64,000 bases of DNA from Corbicula japonica (Eukaryota > Mollusca > Bivalvia > Venerida > Cyrenidae): the NCBI GenBank assembly GCA_038501625.1, contig JAZAYU010000221.1, positions 496,001-560,000 on the forward strand, read 5' to 3'. The notes beneath the pieces are model-generated. The model saw nothing but the letters and a program-made list of their open reading frames with translations. It searched no databases and was not told the DNA's origin. Shown piece by piece: positions 1 through 12,137 of this stretch. Each line of letters opens with the position of its first letter. The first letter of the stretch is position 1. The position numbers were made by a program, and so were the translations under genes.

Positions 1-281
1 TAAGGAATAACTATCTGTTTAACAGTTGTTGTTGAGAGCAATTTTGCCATATTTTAAATTTAAAATTTTTTATTTTATATAATGAACATAAACAAAGGCA
101 TCAAATTTTCATGCTCAAATTGAGTTGAGCATGAAAAAAGTTTTATAATCACGGGGCCTGGTTATTAGTATGGGATTTGTCATCGGTCAGGCAGGTGCCA
201 GCATTTCATTAAGTTTTTAGTTTTAATTTCATTTTTTTCTCAGTAACCATCAAATTAGAGTTTTGAAACTTAACATAGTCG

Positions 282-521
282 TTCATCATCAAAATAGCAG
301 TTATTAGGACAAGTTTCCTAACTCGTGCGTCCATCATCAAAATAGCAGTTATTACAACAAGTTTCATAACTTTTGCGTCCATCATAAATTAGCAGTTATT
401 ACAACAAGTTTCATAACTCTTGCGTCAATCATCAAAATAGCAGTTATGAGGACAAGTTTCATAACTCTTGCATCCATCATCAAAATAGCAGTTGTTAGTA
501 CAAGTTTCATAACTCTTGCGT
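282..521. repeat. 48-bp minisatellite, about 5 units
   Basis: The unit contains catcatcaaaatagcagtt followed by a variable acaagtttcataactcttgcgt-like half. About five units can be counted here, against about eight in the inverted counterpart at 35562-35945. Confidence 0.85.
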
Positions 522-716
522 GTATTTTGTCATAGTTACTGTATTCCTATGTTTCACTAAAATTTAAGAACACCTGGTTTTGTCGCATCGCGACATCTTC
601 TTTTATTACTTGAATTGTATTTAATATTCATGGGCATGATATATCATTTGTTTCCTTACAATAGATATAACGTATTTCTGATTATTTTTACAAGACATAG
701 TATTTGTGTTTCCAGT

Positions 717-862
717 GCCCAAGGTTATAAAACTGAGCATGGAAACCAGTCTCAAATCTCAAGCATCTGATTGGCTGAAATGGCGACTAGTCGCCATTTC
801 AGCCAATCAGATGCTTGAGATTTGAGACTGGTTTCCAATCTCAGTTTTATAACCTGCAGCCC
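717..862. mobile_element. Palindromic MITE, family 1
   Basis: Near-perfect hairpin of about 146 bp. Its arms read ggttataaaactgagc then ctcaaatctcaagcatctga and meet at ggcgactagtcgcc. The same family recurs at 12042, 16875, 35214, 36147, 44510 and 49878. It carries no coding capacity, so it would depend on a transposase made elsewhere. Confidence 0.85.
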
Positions 863-984
863 AGTGACAAGTATTCTTACCAAAGGTAACAAAAAGGCTC
901 AACTATGATAGTTGTGTAAAAGAATATCTCTTTTTTATGCCCCCGGCATCTAGTGATTGAACCGTCCGTCCGTCCTTCCATACG

Positions 985-2015
985 TCCGTCCGTCCGGTTA
1001 ACATTTTTCGGCAAGTTGGATATTTCTGAATTTCTACAAAGAGCATTGGCATGAAAGTTTACACACTTACTTAACAGTTCACAGGTCATGACCCTGACAA
1101 GTTACATAACTCTGGGTACCTTATTTCTGGTGTTATCTCCCCTTTTTGTACTTAAAAAAATGGTTAACCTGTTTCGGCAAGTTGGATATTTTTCCATTTC
1201 TACAAAGATCATTAGCATGAAAGTTTACAAACTTAATATACAGTGCACAGGGTATGACTCTTAACAAGTTACATAACTCTGGCTATCTTAATTCGGGGTT
1301 TTCTCCCATATTTGTACTTAGAGATAAATGGTTAACATTTTTTCGGCAAGTTGGATATTTCTGAATTTCTACAAAGAGCATTGGCATGAAAGTTTAGACA
1401 CTTACTTAACAGTTCACAGGTTATGACCCTGACAAGTTACATAACTCTGGGTACCTTATTTCTGGTGTTATCTCCCCTTTTTGTACTTAGAAAAATGGTT
1501 AACCTGTTTCGGCAAGTTGGATATTTTTCCATTTCTACAAAGATCATTAGCATGAAAGTTTACAAACTTAATATACAGTGCACAGGGTATGACTCTGACA
1601 AGTTACATAACTCTGGCTGTCTTAATTCGGAGTTTTCTCCCCAATTTGTACTTAGAGATAAATGGTTAACATTTTTCGGCAAGTTCGATATTTCTCAATT
1701 TCTACAAAGAGCATTGGCATGAAAGTTTACACACTTACTTAACAGTTCACAGGTCATGACACTAACAAGTTACATAACCCTGGGTACCTTATTTCTGGTG
1801 TTATCTCCCCTTTTTGTACTTAGAAAATGGTTAACTTATTTCGGCATGTTGGATATTTCGCAATATCCACAAAGAGATCTGGCATTAAAGTTTACACACA
1901 TACTTAACAGTGCACAGATGATGACCCTTACAAGTTACGTAAGTCTGGCTACCTTTTTTCTGGGATTATCTCCCCATTTAATACTTGGATATAAATGGTT
2001 AACTTGTTTTATTTG
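985..2015. repeat. Tandem array of ~165-bp units in higher-order pairs
   Basis: Each unit contains cggcaagttggatatttc, acaaagagcattggcatgaa, gttacataactctgg and a gggagataac-like end (here reversed as ttatctcccc). Two unit types alternate (ttggcatgaaagtttacaca and ttagcatgaaagtttacaaa), giving a ~330-bp higher-order period. The block reappears inverted at about 34080-35085. Confidence 0.8.
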
Positions 2016-2200
2016 ATTTTTGCCCTTTTTCGCTTAGAAATTAGAATTAAGACTTAGAAATTATGGTTAAAGTTTCAATGTTAGTGTTTTTCTAAGGTAA
2101 TCTATAGAAAAGGTTTAAAACAGATGTACTTAACATACTTTGGTGAAAGTGCCTAGTGGTTACTAAACTATACTATACTATACTATACTATACTATACTA

Positions 2201-2700
2201 NNNNNNNNNNNNNNNNNNNNNNNNNNNNNNNNNNNNNNNNNNNNNNNNNNNNNNNNNNNNNNNNNNNNNNNNNNNNNNNNNNNNNNNNNNNNNNNNNNNN
2301 NNNNNNNNNNNNNNNNNNNNNNNNNNNNNNNNNNNNNNNNNNNNNNNNNNNNNNNNNNNNNNNNNNNNNNNNNNNNNNNNNNNNNNNNNNNNNNNNNNNN
2401 NNNNNNNNNNNNNNNNNNNNNNNNNNNNNNNNNNNNNNNNNNNNNNNNNNNNNNNNNNNNNNNNNNNNNNNNNNNNNNNNNNNNNNNNNNNNNNNNNNNN
2501 NNNNNNNNNNNNNNNNNNNNNNNNNNNNNNNNNNNNNNNNNNNNNNNNNNNNNNNNNNNNNNNNNNNNNNNNNNNNNNNNNNNNNNNNNNNNNNNNNNNN
2601 NNNNNNNNNNNNNNNNNNNNNNNNNNNNNNNNNNNNNNNNNNNNNNNNNNNNNNNNNNNNNNNNNNNNNNNNNNNNNNNNNNNNNNNNNNNNNNNNNNNN
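2201..2700. other. Assembly gap, 500 N
   Basis: There are exactly 500 N, a typical placeholder length. The left side breaks off inside a (TATAC)n tract that belongs to the inverted arm. The right side is unrelated single-copy sequence. Confidence 0.99.
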
Positions 2701-4483
2701 TTGTTATAAAACATCCTGATGTTATTCGTAAATAAAAAAATAAATGCCTCATTTCTGCATATTTTATCAAAATAAGAAAAAATTCAAATGGAATTATTTT
2801 CTAGATTGATGACGTTGCTTACGTTGAACGTTGACGTTACTCTTTCACGTCTTTACATATTTACGCAAAATAACGTAAAAACGAAAATTTGAGAATTGCA
2901 TTTGTTTGATAAGTGCCCAATGATCAAAACTCTAAAACTTAAATTAAAAGAAATCAACTAAACTTCAAAACCGAATTTATCGAAAATCATGTTTATTCGG
3001 ACAAAATACTGTCCGAATTACCGGTCTATTTTATCGAAATAATTTTTTTTCTTTTGAAAAGGCTGATACACATCTATCAAAGAGAATTGCATCGTCCCAA
3101 ATCGCTAGACCACTAAAAACTTTTGGCGAAAACCAATGCGAGGGAAATAGAATTTTCTCCTCGACATCCATGTTATCACGTTATGGATAAAATAGAGAAG
3201 AGCGTGTCGGCTCATCGTCCCCATCAGACCATTAAGAAGCTACAGGAAGTTATTTAAGTGCAATGAAATGACAAACCACAACATTTCCTTGAGACTTACA
3301 TCAAATTGTGATGATAAAAAGACGAAAAAAATGACCACAATTTTTAGCGGATGCAATGATTATTTACTTGAGAATTTCAATCTGTGTACCAGTGAGCTGA
3401 GCATGTTCTTATTTTTTAATTGTGCTAAGCAGATTCCAGTTTGTTTGTGTGGGTTAATAGGATATTGATACTTCTTCATTATAATTTATAACATTTTGAA
3501 AGATTCTATCAAATAGTTCGGAAAATCAACATTTATTAAGTGTGCACTTAGAACTTTTGACTAGTGTACTCTCTTTTTCATATCTAGTTAGAGCAGTAAT
3601 ATGCAGTTCCATTTCTAATCATGAACCGAGCCGGAAGTATTTCGGTATTTGTCTTTTTCTTATTAATTTTATTAATCTCTTATGGGGCAATAGTCTCGTG
3701 ATAATGATGCTTCCGTTTTTCTAAAGTAATTAATCACTCTGAATACGACAAAAAGGTTGCCAATATGTTGTCAGAGTTTTGCTTATTGTCCTCGACATAC
3801 ATGTTATTAACCAGTATCAGATGCCTCTCATTACTTCTTTATTTGCAACTAAATGTAAAACATAAACGGTATATATTTGCCATCTTCTCCTTTTCACTTG
3901 ATGGAATTTCAACTATTAATTATTTCATTTTTATATTCATTTTTTTGACATATTATTATTTACATACATAATTCGTAGCAAAAATATTCTCTTTGTATAA
4001 TAAAAAAAATACAAATACACTTTGGCATATATATTAAATGAATGTTAATCAAAACAGCTATACTACAAATTATTTGGTATGTGTTATTCAACAAAAAACG
4101 ACTACAAAATGAGTACACAATTAATGAAAGCACAGGAAGTTATAAAAAGTCTACAGTCTGATTGGGAAGGAAGTTTAACTAAGAAAGAATTCTGCAACAC
4201 ATTCAAATTTAACATTTTAACACCTTAATAAGCGTGAGCGCATTAAAACCCCTGCGACATTGTACAAACAGTTCAGTAGGCTGTTCTCAATAGGCAGATA
4301 AGCATTCAGGGTGGTTTCGTTAGATCATGAAGTACTCGCCCATTTGGCTTTGCAATGCTAATAGCTTCTTATGTTTTATATGTTTGTTTGCTTTTGCATG
4401 CAACATTGTTGAGCTGATGGGTGAGTTGGAGTCATTTCACCAAGACAACTTGTACTTGTTTGTTAATATGAGTACCCGTTGGG
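2701..4483. other. Single-copy AT-rich DNA, no gene recognised
   Basis: Only short frames of 60-69 codons are present, with no recognisable motif or splice-consistent chain. It may be upstream intron or intergenic DNA of the SMB gene that follows. Confidence 0.5.
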
Positions 4484-4690
4484 GCAAGTGTGAGGTTGGT
4501 GCACCCTAGAACCTGGTTTAAACCCCGAGTTGCAATTTGTTTTGCCACTGACCGTACCAAGGCGGTATCCCCAAAGGTTCTCTTTTTCGTTAATTGTTTG
4601 TGGCGTCCTTTTTGCATTGACATAGTTATATCAAACATGCTCTCTCTTTTCCTCTCTTCTTTTTCGCTGCGTGGGGAGACTGTGTTGTTT
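4484..4690 (-). repeat. Dispersed repeat R1, minus orientation
   Basis: Read on the minus strand it has cagtctccccacgcagc, then acgccacaaacaattaacg, a ggtcagtggcaaaac core and gggtttaaaccaggttct near the end. The same modules recur at 4881, 11374, 25372, 43727 and 56602. It has neither a clear tRNA head nor a reading frame; a SINE-like or MITE origin is possible. Confidence 0.7.
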
Positions 4691-4880
4691 TTTTTGTGAT
4701 CGTGACGATTCCTGATATGCATATTTTAGTTTGTACACATTATTTTTTGCAATGAACCAAATAGAAATCACTACCTTATTATTATTTCAATTTAACATTA
4801 TAACTTCATATTTTAACTGTTTAATTAACACAATTACGTTGTTTGTACCGTGTGGCGCCCGTAAAAAAGTCTCTCTTTAG

Positions 4881-5078
4881 TGAGAAGACACAGCCTTCTT
4901 ACAAAAAGTAGAGAGAAGATAACATGGCTGCAGAATGATCAGTTTCCAAGTATAAGCCGCAAACAATTAACGAAAGTGAGAACCGGATGGGTCCCCGCAT
5001 TGGAACGGTCAGTGGCAAATACACTGGGGGATTTAAACCCGGTTCTTTGGTTCACCAATCTGAGAGAGATTTTCTGAT
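4881..5078 (+). repeat. Dispersed repeat R1, plus orientation
   Basis: Contains agaagacacagcc, cgcaaacaattaacgaaagt, attggaacggtcagtggcaa and atttaaacccggttct in the order seen in the other R1 copies. It lies head to head with the copy at 4484, about 190 bp away. Confidence 0.7.
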
Positions 5079-5165
5079 ACAAAAATGTTTTCCTAGATCT
5101 GAAATGTTTATAACTGCACCTTTCGGAATACACACACAGATCGAGCAGGTCTTGGACATGTTTAA

Positions 5166-5402
5166 TATGGGGCGCGTCACGGGAAAAGGTACATTCGGGC
5201 ATTTGACGTCAATTCTTGAAATGACGTCATTAAGTTGAGCAGACGAAATACTTATAATGCTTTACGCGGTAAAAAAAAATTATGTTGTCAAAGTGTGTAA
5301 CAAAATTGCCAATATGTTATGAGAAAATAATAGATAAGTGTAAGATCTTTCCAAATATAGTAACAACTAAAATGTCTATAATATGACCGAAGGCCCCATA
5401 TC
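5166..5402. mobile_element. MITE, family 2, carrying two TGACGTCA sites
   Basis: About 237 bp bounded by tatggggcgcgtcacggg on the left and ccgaaggccccata on the right, a short imperfect terminal inverted repeat. Two TGACGTCA octamers lie near 5205 and 5222. A related copy at 19906-21434 has a foldback element inside it, so this one shows the uninterrupted structure. Confidence 0.7.
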
Positions 5403-5536
5403 AAGTTCGTTAAAAGCTTTTCGATTTTATCAAAAGGGTGTTTGTTGATTTTTATTATATTTTTTTTAGTAACAGTTTTGATCTAAACCAGATGCTATAA
5501 AGTTGTTTATGCTTTTCAGTGCGACGTAGACAAAAC

Positions 5537-5782
5537 ATGTTGAACCGTATTCAATTAGTTGGTTTCATTCTGGCAAGCATTCGATCATCTTGTAATGGAA
5601 GCTCACAATTCTTGGAACGCATGCTTCGGCACACGGAACAGCTTTGCCCAGGTGCAAATATATGTCCGGAAAATATGTCCACTATTGACACAGAAACCAG
5701 TCAAGGGTCCACGTTAAGATCACCATGCTGTACAGGTAGGTGAATTTTACCAAATTTGAAAAAAAATAGTGAAGTTCCCGGG

Positions 5783-5844
<62 letters not shown>

Positions 5845-8800
5845 CAAATAGAGAAACAGAGACAAACATAGAGATGATAACATTTCCTAACTTTATTGCA
5901 TTACTTTGTGTTACATTAATCTTTGATAAAAATATAGTATGCAATATGGAAGGGGTTTAATTATTTAAAACAATTAATGTATGTATACATCGCCAGTATA
6001 AGTATAAATAAGCTTGTTTAGTTTAACAGAATTAAATATATATAAGTACATTTCCGTAAAGATGTCTTAGGTGCAGCAGTTATTTACTTCGTTCAATAAT
6101 GGCATACATGTACGCATTTTCTTTCTTCACGCGTGCCATTGATATTTGTGATGCAGTTTTTGCACTGTATAAGCTCACAGCTTATCCATTTTTAGATTGC
6201 TCCTGTGACCCTGGTTGTTTAGATACCGGAAACTGCTGTTTTCCAAACGGCTTAAATGCATTGAGAAAAGACGATATTCCAACGGTACAGAAAGAAGTCC
6301 GTCAATGTTTGTATCCAATATCACGTGATGTCACAGATGGTTGGTTTTACCGTTCTTATTATATGATAGCGTCCCTATACAATCGCAGTGTCTTTCAACA
6401 GAACGAAGGTTGTGGCAACCAGAAGACTGTGCCTTGGGGAAGTTTGCATCCCGTGTTCTCAAAACAAACTAGGAAAATTTACAAAAACGAAGCCTGTGCA
6501 GAAGTCAACAATATTACCGATGGAATATCTTGGGATACAGTTTTAAAATGCAAAAACTTTGACCCCGAGACTTTCTATGATTTTGACCTCGCTAATGTAC
6601 TTTTCCATCTGGGAAAGTCAAAAATGCCTAACTACTGTCACGTTCATTTTGTCTATCCAGGTGAATTGGATGATATTAAGTCACAAATATGCTACAAAGG
6701 CATGATAGACTATTGCACAGCTGCTGAATTTCGAACTCCGGTGGCCATTAATTTTACAAAAGACGAAATATCCGAAGCATGTCAAAGCGGACTAATTTCA
6801 CCATACGTAGCTGATAAACTTTATGCGAATGTATTTTGTTTTATTTGTACTGGCTCTACATTTCGCGAAAATTACCGATGTCCAAATGTAATGGAAGATC
6901 CAACCAGGACAAAAAGCAGTAGTGACTTCGCTGCTATGTTAAACCCGGATATACTTCTCCAGCAAGAAGAACAGCCGATGGCAGATGATGTACGGAGAAA
7001 CGAGCTCATTGCATGTCAAGTAGGAAGCCAACAAGTAATTATCATTCATGTTCAACGGCCCTGTTTTGTGATAGTTTGTAAACTAATGTTGGCTTCGGTA
7101 TCAATTTAATAGAAAACATAGGGTGTGTGTCGCGGAAAATGTCAATCATTGAAATGATGTCGCAGTAAAAAAAAACACGAATAGTTAAAACGTGGTACGT
7201 CACGTATTTATTATTTGTTTCAAAAAATGTAATTGTAACTGTTTTCCAAATACTTATTACCAATGACATCTTTTCCCATTACGTGCCCCAATTATTTTTA
7301 CCTATAATGTTAGATGAGTGTAATGATATCAAAATATAAATTAAATTTTACACAATTTCATCGAATGCAACTTTAAAATGCCTCGTGACGTGCTCCAAAC
7401 ACGGAGTCCCTATGGTGACATTTAGCATACTTTTTTTTCATTTTACATACTTTTTAAGGATAATATTTCGTTTAAACGAAATATTATTATTCGTTTAAAC
7501 GAAATATTACTTTGTTTAAACGAAATACTATAAACGAAATAATAATTTGTTTAAACGAAATAATATCCTTTAAATAAAGTATGGTAAATGTCACTTTAGG
7601 GGCTATATAAAACATGCCATCAATAAAGGTATACTATTCAAAGTTTGCTAAGCACGATTTTTGTACTTATCTTTTAATTTGTTGTTATATTTTGATATCA
7701 TCACACTCATCTATTTTTATATAGATCTATTACTAATATTTTGATTGTGTTAACATTTTGGCTGTTAAATGTTAATTTTACCAAGAAATGCACAATAAGC
7801 AATATCGTGACGTCTGCTTCCCGAACACATGTATCAACAACCGTCTCGTCTGAAAACTGACAATCAGGGCCGATGATTATAAAACTGAGATTGGAGACCA
7901 GACTTAAATCTTAAGCATCCGATTGACTGAAATGGAATCTTGTCTAGTTTAGTTATTTGTTTCAACCTTTAACTGTAGGTAAACTTCAGAGACTTGAAAT
8001 CAGAAACCATCGCCATCGTCATTTAAAGAAGCAACACTATTCACAAATACAAACTTCGCAACGTTGAAATTGGACTAATCAAAAAGCAAATCGAACCAAA
8101 TTAATTTAGAAACCAATAACATAAATCTCCAAAATGACAATTTGCAAACTAAATATGTCACACTGGTTTCAACACTCATTAACTTATTATCATGTGTACT
8201 TTTTTATCAGGAATCACTTGATAAGCCATGTAATTTATTTTGTAAATGTTCGTTTCTTCAGAATTCCAGTGAGTGTAGGCCAGTACTGTGTCCGACTGGG
8301 CAGTTACGGAACAAACAAGGCAACTGCATCTTTTCTACGAAAATGTGGTATCGTCAGAACTGCGAAGTTGCTATCCAGCTAAGCACTGACCATGAAATTG
8401 ACATTATGGACGCTTTCAACTGGGGAATCGGCCAACATTTTACTAACATTGATACTCTCTCGTTGTCAAGACCGTTTAAGGAATGGGCCATTCGCCAAGT
8501 GCATTATGAAATTGCAAAACAAAATGAATTCAAAACAAATCACTTGCTCGTCTTAATGAGGCGATTCTTCGAATCTGAGAGTCCGGCTTATATAACTCGA
8601 AACATTGCTCAGCTTATTAATACAAAATGGCGTTTGCATTATGGGAATATATCACTTATTCTAGAACCCACGCAGTCGAAACTTAAACAGTTAGTTTATA
8701 ACGATGGCATACTTACATCTGGAAGCTTCAAGGTCAATGACTCATTCCGTGTGATTTCTCAATCATACAGACGCTTTTACACGTCTTTCATGCTCGCATC

Positions 8801-9113
8801 GGATGTCATAATGATAACAAAGCTATATTTTTGTAACCAAATAGAGCTTCAAAACGACGAATTCATTCTCAGCCAAGACAACAAAGTTCTTCACAACAGA
8901 CTTTCAGGGACGTACCTGTTTGACGGAGAATTTACTGTTGTGCATGTACACAATGGGGTTTTAGACATCGTTGTGAGAGTCTGCTTGAAGAATTCAGGCT
9001 TTGATATCGCAGGTAGAAACAATGGAGCGGATATCTTTGAATATAACCAAGTCATGAGAGCATTTGCTTTGCCAGTAATTATTTTGATAAGGAATCATCG
9101 TCATTTTGACTAA
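5537..9113 (+). CDS. SMB-domain receptor-like ectodomain protein (3 visible exons)
   Basis: Three exons join in phase: 5537-5735, 6196-7034 and 8262-9113 (introns GT-AG; phases 1 and 0), giving 629 residues. A short hydrophobic stretch after Met1 (LVGFILASI) may be a weak signal peptide. The exon 1/2 junction builds a cysteine cluster, CCTDCSCDPGCLDTGNCCF, typical of a somatomedin-B-like domain. Exon 3 opens with another Cys-rich stretch (SSECRPVLCPTGQ), followed by a long alpha/beta-looking region with paired Cys. This order resembles the ectodomain of lineage-expanded molluscan adhesion/secretin-like GPCRs; that assignment is from memory of the family, not a search. No seven-helix exon was found. 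A good alternative donor (GCAG|GTAGAA at 9012/9013) could splice on to an unseen exon, in which case the stop at 9111-9113 is not used. An acceptor-like ttttcag precedes 5519, so an upstream exon is also possible. Confidence 0.6.
5782..5841. repeat. (GA)n microsatellite
   Basis: Nearly pure GA dinucleotides inside intron 1 of the SMB gene. Open frames over it are compositional artefacts. Confidence 0.95.
7405..7605. mobile_element. MITE made of repeated TTTCGTTTAAACGAAA palindromes
   Basis: Terminal inverted repeats of about 28 bp (agtccctatggtgacattta on the left; the right end is its imperfect complement, taaatgtcactttaggggct) enclose four to five copies of a palindrome centred on GTTTAAAC. 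It sits in intron 2 of the SMB gene, just upstream of the A/B duplication boundary, and is absent from copy B. Confidence 0.75.
7869..7935. repeat. Half copy of MITE family 1
   Basis: attataaaactgagattgga with accagacttaaatcttaagc matches one arm of the hairpin; the second arm is missing. The same half copy is at about 37345-37405. Confidence 0.65.
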
Positions 9114-9390
9114 AGGGAACAAACATTTCTGTTCGCTGTACCACCGGGATACTAGTGATATTAATGATTAGGCTCTGTGTTTGACAAAGAATCTAAAGTG
9201 CGATATTCATTTGATATTGTACTCCGAAAACTGAAGACTTGCTCTTGTTATTTGTTTTATAAGCATTTGAGAAATATGAAAAATGTGTATTCAGAATATT
9301 GACGGCAAGCTTGTAATGCTTGAATACTTTCATACATACTTGCTTGCATACTTAATATCGATTCAAGAAAGACCTGTTTCCCGAAGAATG

Positions 9391-9470
9391 TTTAGCCAAG
9401 TGGTTAGAGTCGCGGACTTGCAAACATTCGAATTGAGAGGCAGTGTCTTGAATACATGTACTTCTTAGTA
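9391..9470 (+). repeat. tRNA-like sequence fragment
   Basis: agccaagtggttagagtcgc resembles a tRNA D-arm/A-box and is followed by an attcgaattgag B-box-like stretch. No full cloverleaf could be drawn. Probably a tRNA-derived SINE head or tRNA relic. The copy B counterpart is near 38850. Confidence 0.35.
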
Positions 9471-10097
9471 CTTCTTTTTTTCATAATAATTTGTGTGTAT
9501 TTTTGTTGTTATTTTTTGTTGTTGTTGTTTTTCTTCTACCGCCAGTAATAGACTGTTAATTTAGAAATTCATTAATCATTTTCGTGAAATAAGTTATAAC
9601 AAGAAAAGTATAACACAGATGTGTTATATGTGGACGACATTTAAAAGAAGTTAGATGTTAGGTGTAAGAGTTCATGCAGATGATGGATTGTTTTTAAACG
9701 ATAATTTAAACGAAGATAATATATTGTTGTCTTTTATTGGCAAAATTTATTGAACGTTGAAGAATGTACGTGTGTATTACATGTAGATGTGGAACGCGTT
9801 GTATACAAGGAATGCAGTTTAAAATGAAATATACCGGAAATGGTATGGCCTGGAGTTTATGATGAAATTTGTTTGCTGAACAAATTGATACAACTCGTCA
9901 GATTAGAAATTCCGTAACGAACATAGCCCAGCTTTCCGTGTTCTATGTGACGTCATATACTACGTCACACTAGGTTGTCGTAATTTTCCGGCACATAACG
10001 AACTCCAAAATAGGAAATTTACGTCGCAGTTACGGTAGTTTTACGCCATTCATAAATTGTCTACGCCATTCATAATAAAAGGAACATTATACCACTA
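9471..10097. other. Intergenic DNA, no gene seen
   Basis: Contains a TGACGTCA octamer at 9948-9955 and short T-rich runs. No coding frame or recognised repeat otherwise. Confidence 0.5.
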
Positions 10098-10222
10098 TGC
10101 AATCTGCAGGTTCGTATTATTTCTCGTTGCGTATGTAACCTCATCACGCTCGACCTTCGGTCTCGCGCGATATTGTTTACATACCCAACTCGAAAAATAC
10201 GAACCTGCAGAATGCATACTGT
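10098..10222. repeat. Hairpin with 20-bp arms
   Basis: gcaatctgcaggttcgtatt and aatacgaacctgcagaatgc form the outer stem, with gtatgtaa/ttacatac further in. The loop holds ctcgaccttcggtctcgcg. The copy B equivalent is at 40621-40744. Open frames on both strands here are produced by the palindrome. Confidence 0.8.
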
Positions 10223-10285
10223 TAAAATATTCCATATGTATTGATACGTTTTCATTTTAGGATACAAAATAATTTCTCACATTTT

Positions 10286-10456
10286 AAGGATTTACTTCAC
10301 TCCTCCTTGCACCTTTATCGATAAAAAAAAGAAAAGTATCGAAATTTCAATAACGGCAAAATGCCTTTCAATGACATTTTGCACAAATGAATGTTAATTT
10401 TGTTTAGTTTGATACTTTTCTTTTTAATCGATGGTCGAACAAGGAGGAGTGTAGTG
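10286..10456. mobile_element. MITE-like element, family 3
   Basis: Terminal inverted repeats cactcctccttg and caaggaggagtg, then tttatcgat and atcgatgg, then gaaaagtatc and gatacttttc pair inward. About 170 bp, non-coding. The copy B equivalent is at about 40817-40975. Confidence 0.7.
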
Positions 10457-10856
10457 GATCGTTAAGAGCACTCAAAATTTCGTAAATGTAACTGATGTTT
10501 CATTATTGTCATCGTTGATTTTCTTAAGTAGATACTCTACTGAGAGCTATGTAAGCCATTCTTCCTTGTAATATCGTTTTCCCGATATCAACAGCAGCTG
10601 AAGATACATGTAACGTTAGGCCATGCACTTTGTGTACAGTTACACCAAAATTTAATTTTCATGAAGGAGTTACCAGGAGGTTAAAGTCATAGCACTAACC
10701 CACATTACAATGAATTTGCTCTATATAATATAAAATCAAAAGTACCTTTCAAAATTGTCCTAATTTTTTGGGTACTTTCAGGATGAAAATCTATACCAAC
10801 TATCTATATTCAGACACAGCATCTTGATCCCGTAAACCACGCAGGTGGGGGTTGAT

Positions 10857-10876
10857 GGGGGGGGGGGGGGGGGGGG
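10857..10876. repeat. Poly-G run
   Basis: About 20 consecutive G within a G-rich stretch. It has a counterpart at about 41377-41396 in copy B. Length is unreliable in most sequencing data. Confidence 0.9.
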
Positions 10877-11373
10877 TTAGTCACACTGCAATACCACCTC
10901 AAACCAAATTATTCAGAACAACAGAAAAAGACCTACAAAAATGGTATACAATCATGTTTTTACTTTAGAGACACGAAATCGCCTTCTTCTTGTAAAACAG
11001 AAAACCTCCAGAACCGTCAATTTCAACATCAGAAACATTTGTAAACAAAGAACCATCATTTATAGGTCACATTCACGCGCCAAAATCAAGTCACATGATC
11101 GCCAATATTCGTAAACAAAACACAAACTTTAATAACTGCCAAGAATAACTATCTGAACAATGTCTCTTAATTACTTCATGTACACTCTTCTATAACTGCT
11201 TATTGTTCTGCTTACAACAATAAACTTTCAATTCGCATATATTTTGATTAAAATAAAACACCAACTCATCGATCTATTTATATACTCTCTATATATCTAT
11301 ACTCTTTATATAGATCTATTTATATACTCATTTAATTATCAACTACAAAACAGATATCACAAACTATCAACAA

Positions 11374-11475
11374 GAAAGAGAATCTGAGGGGTTATCGCAT
11401 TGGAAAGGTCAGTAGCAAAACAATTTGTAACAAGGGGTTTAAACAAGGTTCTAGGGTGCATCCACCTCCAACCGA
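11374..11475 (+). repeat. Dispersed repeat R1, 3' part
   Basis: caacaagaaagagaatctga, gcattggaaaggtcagtagc and ggggtttaaacaaggttct match the second half of R1. The first half, present at 43727-43830 in copy B, is missing here. Confidence 0.7.
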
Positions 11476-11689
11476 CCCGGAAACTCAACAGTGCTGCATG
11501 CAAAAGAACACAAACATATCAAACGTTTGAGGCTCACAGCATTGTAAACAAAAAGGGCGGGTAATATAAGTTCATTATTTTTAAAGATGCTCGTAAATGA
11601 TTATGTTGTTCTGCATGGAGATCATTATTACTGATTGAGCATCATTATTGATTTAAAACAGGTTACAAACAGATATGTTAATGCTCTTA

Positions 11690-12137
11690 TTATAAGAGAC
11701 AATTCTTGTTTAGATGCTTTAGATCTGAGACTGGTCTCCAGTATTTTTTTATGATCTTGGACATAGAGAGCATTCAGGGTAATAGCTATGTAATGACCAA
11801 TGATTGTTGCTAGGGTGCTCCAACTTAACTTGAAATTGGAAACCATAATCAGTCAGAAACCAATAAATTTGTAACATTTTTATGTAACTGGGGACTTTTC
11901 ACATTCATTCTAAAGATACGTTGTAAAACCGATCTTCGTTGCGTAGTCTTTTCTTAAAGGACTTCGCCATCGCGTTAAATATGATAATTCATGTACTTCG
12001 GAAGCATCTCAAATCTTGGTCATGTTGACGAAATCTGGACTGGAGGTTATAAAGCTGAGATTGGAAACCAATTGTTGGAAACCAAATGCTTGAGATTTGA
12101 GACTGGTTTCCATGCTCAGTTTTATAACCTTGGGCAC
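11690..12137. repeat. Two MITE family 1 derivatives
   Basis: A degraded copy at about 11690-11845 has gagactggtctccag and gaaattggaaacca halves. A compact copy at 12042-12137 has ggttataaagctgagattgg paired with ctcagttttataacc. Neither codes for protein. Both also occur in copy B (44150-44310 and 44510-44597). Confidence 0.65.

Larger units (their letters stand above)
157..2200. repeat. Left arm of a 2 kb inverted repeat
   Basis: The stretch is the reverse complement, with scattered differences, of about 33879-36062. It contains in order a 48-bp minisatellite, a palindromic MITE, a block of ~165-bp repeats and the start of a (TATAC/TATAG)n tract. Homology starts abruptly at about 157 (cctggttattag) and on the other side runs into the assembly gap. 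No gene is visible. Short open frames in it are repeat-derived. Confidence 0.9.

Noticed and set aside
2156..2770. Open frames of 170-190 codons across the gap
   Set aside because: Made almost entirely of N.
5701..5960. Ser/Leu-rich and Glu/Arg-rich frames
   Set aside because: Translations of the GA microsatellite.
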